This document shows, piece after piece, positions 7,414 through 14,541 of a stretch of 64,000 nucleotides of DNA (the first letter of the stretch is position 1; each line of letters starts with the position of its first letter). The position numbers were made by a program, and so were the translations under genes. The DNA is from Mycobacterium sp. E183. Lineage in GTDB: Bacteria; Actinomycetota; Actinomycetes; Mycobacteriales; Mycobacteriaceae. The stretch covers positions 1 through 64,000 of the forward strand of contig NZ_LZJN01000163.1 in NCBI RefSeq assembly GCF_001667735.1, in the 5' to 3' direction. A model generated the notes under the pieces. That model ran no database searches and had not been told where the DNA came from. It saw only the letters and a list, made by a program, of their open reading frames with translations.

Positions 7414-10059
7414 ATGAGTGCACCAGCCCCGCCCGTCCTGACCGTTCGTTATGACGGGTCAGAACGCACCTTTGCCGCCGGTCACGACGTCGTGGTCGGG
7501 CGGGATCTGCGCGCCGACATGCGCATCACCCACCCGCTCATCTCCCGCGCGCACCTGTTGCTGCGCTTCGACCAGGGCCGGTGGCTGGCGATCGACAACG
7601 GTTCGCTCAACGGCACTTTCGTGAACGGCCGGCGGGTGCCGGTCGTCGACATCCACGACGGTCAGTGCCTCAACATCGGGAACCCGGACGGGCCGCAGCT
7701 GATGTTCGAGGTCGGGCGGCACCAGGGGATGGCGGGGCGCCCCCCGCAAACCGAATCGATGGGCATCCCGGTGGCCGCGCATCCGTCCGGGACGGCGTGG
7801 TCGGCCGCGCCGGCCGGCCCACCCGTCGCCGCCCCGCCCGGTCCCCCGCCCGGTCCGGCGGGCCCCGCACCCAACTGGGCGTCGCCGTCACGGCGGCCGC
7901 ACCCCGGCCCGCCGGGGCCGCGTCCCGCCCCGCCCGGGCAACCGATGTATGCGGGCGGCGGGCGCGCGCCGGCCGCGCCGCCGCCGCCCAACTTCCCGCC
8001 GCCGCAGCCCAAGATCGCCGGGGTGGCGTCGCCGCAGACCGAGCTGAGCCGCTCGGCCGCCAAGCCGCCCGAGGTGGCCAACCTGGCGACGAAGATGTTC
8101 CAGGCGCTCATGCCGTCGCGGTCCGGGGCGCTGCAGAAGCCCTCCGGCGCGCTGACGATCGGCCGGGCCACCGACAACGACGTCGTCATCCAGGACGTCC
8201 TCGCGTCCCGCCATCACGCGTTCCTGACCCAGACGCCGCTGGGCACCGAGATCCGCGACGCGCACAGCGTCAACGGGACCTTCGTGAACGGCGTGCGGGT
8301 CGGGTCCGCGGTGCTGACCGAGGGCGACGTGGTCACCATCGGCAACGTCGACCTGGTGTTCACCCGGGGCGAGTTGCTGCGGCGCACGGAGGCCGCGACC
8401 CGTTCCGGCGGCCTGGAGGTCAACTCCGTTTGCTTCACCGTCGACCAGAACAAGCAACTGCTCGACCACATCACGCTGACCGCGAGGCCCGGCACGCTGA
8501 CGGCCATCATCGGCGGCTCGGGTGCCGGCAAGACCACGCTGTCGCGGGTGATCGTGGGCTACACCAGCCCCACGTCGGGCTCGGTGACCTTCGAAGGCCA
8601 CGACATCCACGCCGAGTACGCGACCATGCGCAGCAGGATCGGGATGGTTCCGCAGGACGACGTCGTGCACCGGCAGTTGACCGTCAACCAGGCCCTGAAC
8701 TACGCCGCCGAGCTGCGGTTGCCGCCCGACACCAGCAAGGCCGAGCGGGCTCAGGTCGTCGCCCAGGTCCTCGAAGAACTGGACATGACCAAGCACGCCG
8801 AGACCCGGGTCGACAAGCTGTCCGGTGGCCAGCGCAAGCGGGCCTCGGTGGCCCTCGAGCTGCTCACCCAGCCGTCCCTGCTGCTCCTCGACGAGCCGAC
8901 GTCCGGTCTGGACCCGGCGCTGGACCGTCAGGTCATGCTGATGCTGCGCCAGCTCGCCGACGCCGGCCGCACGGTGTTGGTGGTGACCCACTCGGTCTCG
9001 TACCTGGACGTCTGCGATCAGATCCTGCTGATCGCGCCGGGCGGCAAGACCGCCTTCTGCGGCCCGCCCGACCAGGTCGAGGCGGCCATGGGCACCCGCA
9101 ACTGGGCCGACATCTTCGCCAAGGTGGGCGCCGACCCGGACGAGGCCAACCGCCGGTTCAAGGAGCGCGATCAGCATTCGTCCCGGCCGCCCTCCCCGCA
9201 AAGCCCGGCCGACCTGGGCGAGCCGCCGAAGACCGACCTGTGGCGGCAGCTGTCCACGATCGCTCGCCGCCAGGTCCGCCTGGTCGTATCCGACCGCGGC
9301 TACACCATCTTCCTGGCGATCCTGCCGTTCCTCATCGGGGCGTTGTCGCTGACCGTGAAGGGCCCGCATCCCGGCCTTGGCCCGGCCGACCCGCTCGGCC
9401 CCGCGCCGACGCAGCCGCAGTACATCATGGTCCTGTTGAACATCGGCGCCGTCTTCATGGGCACCGCGCTGACCATTCGCGACCTGATCGGCGAGCGCCC
9501 GATCTTCCGGCGCGAGCAGGCCGTCGGCCTGTCCACCACCGCGTACCTGCTCGCCAAGATCGCGGTGTTCTGTGTCTTCGCGACGCTGCAGGCGGCGATC
9601 GCGACCATCATCGTGCGGCTGGGCAAGGGCGCGCCGACGGCGCACCCGCCATTCTTCGGGAACTCCACCTTCTCGCTGTTCGTCACGGTCGCCGGGACGT
9701 GCGTGGCTTCGGCGATGCTGGGCCTGCTGTTGTCGGCCTTGGCCCAGTCCAACGAACAGATCATGCCGCTGCTGGTGGTGTCGATCATGTCGCAGCTGGT
9801 GTTCTCCAGCGGCATGATCCCCGTCTACCAGCGCTTCGGCCTCGAGGAGCTCGCGTGGCTGACACCGGCCCGGTGGGGCTACGCCGCAGGTGCCTCGTCG
9901 ATCGACTTTCCGTCGCTGGTCAAGGTCAAACAGATCCCGACCAACGACCCGATCTGGCAGCACTCGAAACACATCTTCGTGTTCGACATGGCGATGCTGG
10001 CGTTCCTGTCCGTCGCCTACACCGGCTTCGTGCGGTGGCACATCCGGCTGAAACGCTGA
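7414..10059 (+). CDS. FHA-domain ABC exporter (Rv1747-like), copy 1
   Basis: 881 aa. Two FHA domains (about residues 8-95 and 235-320) flank a Pro-rich linker. An ABC ATPase follows (about 340-560) with Walker A GGSGAGKTT, signature LSGGQRKR and Walker B LLLLDEPTSGLDP. Then comes a six-helix ABC2-type membrane domain with the IRDLIGERPIFRREQAVGLS loop. FHA1 keeps its phosphothreonine contacts Arg30 and Ser44. In M. tuberculosis the homologue Rv1747 is phosphorylated by PknF and exports cell-envelope material. The ATG at 7414 matches that N-terminus; an upstream in-frame start at 7369 adds unrelated sequence. A paralogue begins 1 bp after the stop. Confidence 0.94.
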   Translation: MSAPAPPVLTVRYDGSERTFAAGHDVVVGRDLRADMRITHPLISRAHLLLRFDQGRWLAIDNGSLNGTFVNGRRVPVVDIHDGQCLNIGNPDGPQLMFEVGRHQGMAGRPPQTESMGIPVAAHPSGTAWSAAPAGPPVAAPPGPPPGPAGPAPNWASPSRRPHPGPPGPRPAPPGQPMYAGGGRAPAAPPPPNFPPPQPKIAGVASPQTELSRSAAKPPEVANLATKMFQALMPSRSGALQKPSGALTIGRATDNDVVIQDVLASRHHAFLTQTPLGTEIRDAHSVNGTFVNGVRVGSAVLTEGDVVTIGNVDLVFTRGELLRRTEAATRSGGLEVNSVCFTVDQNKQLLDHITLTARPGTLTAIIGGSGAGKTTLSRVIVGYTSPTSGSVTFEGHDIHAEYATMRSRIGMVPQDDVVHRQLTVNQALNYAAELRLPPDTSKAERAQVVAQVLEELDMTKHAETRVDKLSGGQRKRASVALELLTQPSLLLLDEPTSGLDPALDRQVMLMLRQLADAGRTVLVVTHSVSYLDVCDQILLIAPGGKTAFCGPPDQVEAAMGTRNWADIFAKVGADPDEANRRFKERDQHSSRPPSPQSPADLGEPPKTDLWRQLSTIARRQVRLVVSDRGYTIFLAILPFLIGALSLTVKGPHPGLGPADPLGPAPTQPQYIMVLLNIGAVFMGTALTIRDLIGERPIFRREQAVGLSTTAYLLAKIAVFCVFATLQAAIATIIVRLGKGAPTAHPPFFGNSTFSLFVTVAGTCVASAMLGLLLSALAQSNEQIMPLLVVSIMSQLVFSSGMIPVYQRFGLEELAWLTPARWGYAAGASSIDFPSLVKVKQIPTNDPIWQHSKHIFVFDMAMLAFLSVAYTGFVRWHIRLKR

Positions 10060-10060
10060 G

Positions 10061-12622
10061 ATGACCCAAGCCGCCGGGCCCGTCCTGACCGTTCGATCCG
10101 ACCGATCGAAGGGCAGCTTCGCGGCCGGCCGCGACGTCGTCGTCGGCAGCGACCTGCGGGCGGACCTGCGGGTCGCACACCCGCTGATCGCCCGCTCGCA
10201 CCTGCTGCTGCGCTTCGATCGCGGCAAATGGATTGCGCTTGACAACAATTCGTTGAACGGGGTTTACGTCAACGGCCAGCGGGTGCCGCTGGTGGACATC
10301 GAAGACGGCCAGACCATCAACATCGGCAAGCCCGACGGTCCACGGATCACCTTCGAGATCGGCCACCACACAGGCAGCGTGGGCATGCTTCCGCCCACCA
10401 CGGAGTCGATCCCGGTGATCACGCCGCCCAGCGACGCGCAGCCGCCGGGCTCGCCGTCGACCGGACCGCGACCGCAGGCCCCGCCGCGACAGCCCCCGGC
10501 CCAGCAGCCGCCCGCGCGCCCCTGGGCGGGCCCGCAGCGCACCACCGCCGTTCCCATCGTCCGGCCGGACGCCGCGACCCGGTCGGTGCCGCAATCTGGC
10601 GGGCGGCCCGACTTGAGTCCGCCCACCCAGATCGGCGTGAGCGGCCAGGTGGCGGAGTTCCCCACCACGCGGGTGAAGAATCTGGGCCCGGATTCCCACC
10701 GCCCGACCGAGCGGCCGGGGCGCGCCGCCTGGATCGGGCGGGCGCTCGACAACGACATCGTCATCCACGACGTGCTGGCGTCGCGCCATCACGCGTTCCT
10801 CACCACGACCCCGGCGGGCCCGGAGATCCGGGACGCCAACAGCAGCAATGGCACCTTCGTCAACGGCGTGAAGGCCGCGTCCGCCGTGCTGTCCGAGGGC
10901 GACGTGGTGACCATCGGCAACGTCGACCTGGTGTTCTCCGGCGGCATCCTGGTGCGCCGCCAGGAGGCGGCGACGCGCACCGGCGGCCTGGAGGTGAACG
11001 GCGTCGACTTCAGCGTCAACGGCAAGAACCTGCTCGAGAAGATCTCGTTGACGGGCCGGCCGGGCACACTGACCGCCCTCATCGGCGGGTCCGGCGCGGG
11101 CAAGACCACGCTGTCGCGGCTGATCGCCGGCTACGCGACGCCGACCTCCGGCGTGGTCACCTTCGAGGGCCACAACATCCACACCGAGTACGCGTCGCTG
11201 CGCACCCGGATCGGGATGGTGCCCCAGGACGACGTGGTGCACCGCCAGCTCACGGTGAACCAGGCGCTGGGTTACGCGGCCGAGCTGCGGTTGCCGCCCG
11301 ACACCAGCAAGGCCGACCGCGAGCAGGTCGTCGCGCAGGTGCTCGACGAGCTGGGGCTGACCCAGCACGCGGAGACCCGCGTGGACAAGCTGTCGGGCGG
11401 GCAGCGCAAGCGCGCCTCGGTGGCCCTCGAGCTGCTGACCGGGCCGTCGCTGCTGATCCTCGACGAGCCGACGTCGGGCCTGGACCCGGCGCTGGATCTG
11501 CAGGTCATGACGATGCTGCGCCAGCTGGCCGACGCGGGCCGGGTGGTGCTGGTGGTCACTCACTCCCTGACCTACCTCGAGGTCTGCGACCAGGTGCTGC
11601 TGATGGCGCCCGGCGGCAAGACGGCGTTCCTCGGGCCGCCCGACCAGATCGGGGCGGCCATGGGGACCACGAACTGGGCGCAGATCTTCGCGAAGGTGGG
11701 CGCCGACCCGGACGAGGCCAACCGGCGCTTCCTGGCGCAGAACAAACCCGCGCCGCCCGCCCAGACGGAGGCGCCCGCCGACCTCGGCGCCCCGCCGCGC
11801 ACCAGCCTGCGCCGCCAGTTCTCCACCATCGCCCGCCGCCAGGTCCGCCTCGTCGTCGCCGACCGCGCCTACTTCGTGTTCCTGGCGCTGCTGCCGTTCA
11901 TCATGGGCGCGCTGTCGCTGACCGTTCCCGGCCACACGGGTTTCGGCTACGCCGACCCCACCAGCGAGTCCGCCGGCGAGGCCGGGACGATCCTGACCCT
12001 GCTCACCATGGCCGCGGCGTTCATGGGGACCGCGCTGACGATCCGCGACCTGATCGGGGAGCGCCCGATCTTCCGGCGCGAGCAGGCGGTCGGGCTGTCG
12101 ACCACCGCGTACCTGTTGGCCAAGATCGCGGTGTTCTGCGTGTTCGCCGTTGTCCAGGCGGCGATCGCGACCGCGATCGTGGTGGTGGGCAAGGGCCCGC
12201 CGAAGCGGCCGGCCGTGCTGCTCGGGAACGCGACCCTGGAACTGTTCGTCGCGGTCGCGGCGACCTGTGTGGCCGCGGCGATGCTGGGCCTGCTGCTGTC
12301 GGCGCTGGCGCGCTCCAACGAGCAGATCATGCCGCTGCTGGTGGTGTCACTGATGGCGCAGATGGTGCTGTCCGGCGGGATGGTGCCGGTCACCAACCGG
12401 ATCTTCCTCGACCAGCTGTCCTGGGGGGTGCCCTCGCGGTGGGGGTACGCCGCGCAGGCGTCGACGGTCGACCTGTGGACCGTCGCGCCGGGCCCGCAGA
12501 GCCCGCGGGACAGCCACTTCCGGCACACCTCGGGCACCTGGCTGTTCGACATGGGGATGCTCGCGCTGCTGTCGGTCACCTACGCCGCCGTGGTGCGCTG
12601 GCGCATCCGGCTCAAGCAGTGA
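10061..12622 (+). CDS. FHA-domain ABC exporter (Rv1747-like), copy 2 with degenerate FHA1
   Basis: 853 aa, same layout as the preceding gene: FHA1, Pro-rich linker, FHA2 (about 205-300), ABC ATPase (GGSGAGKTT, LSGGQRKR, LLILDEPTSG) and six membrane helices. The ATPase and membrane halves are nearly the same as in copy 1. FHA1 differs: the motif Gly-Arg has become Gly-Ser (Ser30) and SRxH has become ARSH (Ala44), removing both residues that normally hold the phosphate. FHA2 keeps GR and SRHH. With a 1-bp gap the two are surely cotranscribed and may form a heterodimeric half-transporter pair; that is inference. Confidence 0.94.
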   Translation: MTQAAGPVLTVRSDRSKGSFAAGRDVVVGSDLRADLRVAHPLIARSHLLLRFDRGKWIALDNNSLNGVYVNGQRVPLVDIEDGQTINIGKPDGPRITFEIGHHTGSVGMLPPTTESIPVITPPSDAQPPGSPSTGPRPQAPPRQPPAQQPPARPWAGPQRTTAVPIVRPDAATRSVPQSGGRPDLSPPTQIGVSGQVAEFPTTRVKNLGPDSHRPTERPGRAAWIGRALDNDIVIHDVLASRHHAFLTTTPAGPEIRDANSSNGTFVNGVKAASAVLSEGDVVTIGNVDLVFSGGILVRRQEAATRTGGLEVNGVDFSVNGKNLLEKISLTGRPGTLTALIGGSGAGKTTLSRLIAGYATPTSGVVTFEGHNIHTEYASLRTRIGMVPQDDVVHRQLTVNQALGYAAELRLPPDTSKADREQVVAQVLDELGLTQHAETRVDKLSGGQRKRASVALELLTGPSLLILDEPTSGLDPALDLQVMTMLRQLADAGRVVLVVTHSLTYLEVCDQVLLMAPGGKTAFLGPPDQIGAAMGTTNWAQIFAKVGADPDEANRRFLAQNKPAPPAQTEAPADLGAPPRTSLRRQFSTIARRQVRLVVADRAYFVFLALLPFIMGALSLTVPGHTGFGYADPTSESAGEAGTILTLLTMAAAFMGTALTIRDLIGERPIFRREQAVGLSTTAYLLAKIAVFCVFAVVQAAIATAIVVVGKGPPKRPAVLLGNATLELFVAVAATCVAAAMLGLLLSALARSNEQIMPLLVVSLMAQMVLSGGMVPVTNRIFLDQLSWGVPSRWGYAAQASTVDLWTVAPGPQSPRDSHFRHTSGTWLFDMGMLALLSVTYAAVVRWRIRLKQ

Positions 12623-12624
12623 CG

Positions 12625-13176
12625 TCAGCCGTCCAGGCGCAGGCCTTGCGCCGCCGCGAAGGCCACCGCCTGCCCGACGTCGACGCGGGCACCCGTCAGC
12701 GAGGCGGTCCGCCACAACGCGGGATCCACGGTCGCGCCGCGCAGGTCGGCGTCGTCCAGCCGCGCGCCCGTCGCCCGCGCACCGGACAGGTCGGCACCGC
12801 GTAGCACCGCCTTGCGCAGGTCGGCCTCCACCAGGCTGGCCTCTCGCAGCCGGCAGCCACTCAGGTCGACGCCCCGCAGGTCGTTACCGCCCAGCACCGC
12901 GAGCGTGAAGTCGACCTCGTCGAAGGAGATCGGCCGCATCCGGCACTGCACGAACACCGAACCCAGCATGCTGCACTGCGCAAAGGTGCTGTGCCACAAC
13001 GAGGTTCGCCGGAAGGTGCAATTGCGAAACGCCGACCCGCGGTGTCGGGACTCGGCCAGGTTGGCGCCGCTGAAGTCGCACTCGTCGAACACGGCCCGCT
13101 CGGTGTCCAGCCGGCTGAGGTCCTCGTCGGTGAAGTCGTGGCCGGTGAGTTCCTTGTCGGCCCACCGCTCGGTCAA
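12625..13176 (-). CDS. mfpA: Pentapeptide-repeat protein MfpA
   Basis: 183 aa, a right-handed beta-helix made of A(D/N)Lxx pentapeptides (for example CDFSGANLAES, LSGCRLREASLVEADL, LRGADLSGARATGARL). MfpA mimics DNA and binds gyrase, giving low-level fluoroquinolone tolerance in mycobacteria. No ATG or GTG lies near the start. The TTG at 13176 overlaps the mfpB stop as TTGA and gives exactly 183 residues, the M. tuberculosis length, so I chose it. It is the last gene of the mfp conservon operon, ending 2 bp from the convergent ABC gene. Confidence 0.94.
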   Translation of the reverse strand: MTERWADKELTGHDFTDEDLSRLDTERAVFDECDFSGANLAESRHRGSAFRNCTFRRTSLWHSTFAQCSMLGSVFVQCRMRPISFDEVDFTLAVLGGNDLRGVDLSGCRLREASLVEADLRKAVLRGADLSGARATGARLDDADLRGATVDPALWRTASLTGARVDVGQAVAFAAAQGLRLDG

Positions 13177-13769
13177 TTCGCCGTCAGGCTGGCCAGTGCG
13201 TATTCGCTCACCGCGATCAGCGCGTCGGTCGCCGACCGGCGATCCCGTGCATCGACCGTGATCACCGGGATGTGCGCCGGCAGGGTGAGCGCCTCGCGCA
13301 CCTCGGCGACGGGATAGCGCGGCGCGCCGTCGAATTCGTTGACCGCGATCAGGAACGGCAGGTTGCGGTGCTCGAAGAAGTCGACTGCGGCGAAGCTGTC
13401 CTCCAGGCGCCGGCAGTCCACCAGCACGATCGCCCCGATGGCCCCGCGCACCAGGTCGTCCCACATGAACCAGAACCGGCGCTGACCCGGCGTGCCGAAC
13501 AGGTAGAGCACCAGGTCCTCGTCCAGGGTGATCCGGCCGAAGTCCATCGCGACGGTGGTGGTCCGCTTGTCCGGGGTGGCCTCCAGCGCGTCGACGGCGG
13601 TCGAGGCGTCGGTGAGCATCGCCTCGGTGCGCAACGGCATGATCTCCGACACCGCGCCGACGAACGTCGTCTTGCCTGCACCGAATCCGCCGGCGATGAC
13701 GATCTTCGTCGAGGCGTGGGCGGGATCGGAGTACACCTCGGAGTGCGCCTCAGAGTGCCTTAAGGCCAC
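13173..13769 (-). CDS. mfpB: Small GTPase of the mfp conservon (Rv3362c type)
   Basis: 198 aa. P-loop GGFGAGKTT at about residues 28-36, switch region with FGTPGQRRFWFMWDD (the Gln where Ras has DTAGQ), and specificity loop AVNEFD. These define the CvnD/MglA-like GTPases found in actinobacterial conservons. In mycobacteria MfpB in its GTP form acts with MfpA at gyrase. It overlaps DUF742 upstream by 20 bp and mfpA downstream by 3 bp. Confidence 0.93.
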   Translation of the reverse strand: MALRHSEAHSEVYSDPAHASTKIVIAGGFGAGKTTFVGAVSEIMPLRTEAMLTDASTAVDALEATPDKRTTTVAMDFGRITLDEDLVLYLFGTPGQRRFWFMWDDLVRGAIGAIVLVDCRRLEDSFAAVDFFEHRNLPFLIAVNEFDGAPRYPVAEVREALTLPAHIPVITVDARDRRSATDALIAVSEYALASLTAN

Positions 13770-14136
13770 GCAGCGTCCTTCCTATCAGTTCGTGGCGCTC
13801 ATCTCTGGTCGAACGCTCGGACAACGTCCTATGCACCCGAAGGTAGCCGGACAAAACCAGATCGCCGACCAGGACGCGCGTGACACCGAGCGGCAGATCA
13901 AGCCGTGCGGAGATCTCGGCGACCGACGGGCTGCCGACGCACAGTTGAATGATCTTGCCTTTCGCGTCGTCGGGCGGCCACCGGTGAGCCAGCCCGGCCT
14001 GCAGCGTCTGGATCGGGGCTTCCACGGGAAGGTCGACGTCGGTGCCGGTCCGCCCGGACGTCAGGGTGTACGGGCGGACCAGGTTCCCTCGGCGTGCGGT
14101 CGGCTCAGCAAGGTGCCGGGGCTCGCGTTCGTCCAT
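13750..14136 (-). CDS. DUF742 protein of the mfp conservon (Rv3363c type)
   Basis: 128 aa. DUF742 is the CvnC component: the stretch RPYTLTSGRTGTDVDLP near residue 20 and a winged-helix-like C-terminus (SVAEISARLDLPLGVTRVLV, then GDLVLSGYLRVH). It lies between the roadblock protein and the GTPase, 6 bp after the former and overlapping the latter. Its biochemical job in the complex is not known; DNA or protein binding is suggested by the winged-helix look. Confidence 0.9.
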   Translation of the reverse strand: MDEREPRHLAEPTARRGNLVRPYTLTSGRTGTDVDLPVEAPIQTLQAGLAHRWPPDDAKGKIIQLCVGSPSVAEISARLDLPLGVTRVLVGDLVLSGYLRVHRTLSERSTRDERHELIGRTLRGLKAL

Positions 14137-14142
14137 CGCGGC

Positions 14143-14541
14143 TCACGAGACGCCGGACCGGCGGGTGGACTGCACCACGCCCCCGACCCGTTCGACCAGG
14201 ATGGCCATCTCGTAACCGATCTGACCGATGTCACACGACGTCGCGGCGAGCGTGGCCAGGTGCGAGCCGTCGCCGACGCGCATCAGCAGCAGGTAGCCGT
14301 TCTGCATCTCCACCACCGACTGCAGCACCTGGCCACCCTCGAACAGCTGCGCGGCGCCGGCCGCCAAACTGGCCAGGCCGGAGGCGACCGCGGCCAGCTG
14401 GTCGGCGCGCTCGCGCGGGAGATGTTCGCTGGCGGCGATGGGCAGCCCGTCCACGGAGACCAGCAGCGCATGCGCCACGCCCGGGACCTCGCGGGCGAAC
14501 CGCGTCACCAGCCAGTCCAGGGAGTTGTCGGGTGCGGTCAT
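14143..14541 (-). CDS. Roadblock/LC7 domain protein (Rv3364c type)
   Basis: 132 aa. The whole protein is one roadblock/LC7 fold: LDWLVTRFAREVPGVAHAL, then LVSVDGLPIAAS and NGYLLLMRVGDGSHLATLA. In conservons this CvnB protein acts as partner or regulator of the small GTPase. The ATG at 14541 overlaps the kinase stop as ATGA; upstream in-frame sequence only retranslates the kinase gene. Confidence 0.92.
   Translation of the reverse strand: MTAPDNSLDWLVTRFAREVPGVAHALLVSVDGLPIAASEHLPRERADQLAAVASGLASLAAGAAQLFEGGQVLQSVVEMQNGYLLLMRVGDGSHLATLAATSCDIGQIGYEMAILVERVGGVVQSTRRSGVS

Noticed and set aside
7888..10248. Very long open frame (786 codons) on the minus strand opposite the first FHA-ABC gene
   Set aside because: It is the mirror of a well-supported ABC transporter; high GC keeps the opposite frame open, and the product is Arg/Gly/His-rich with no domain.
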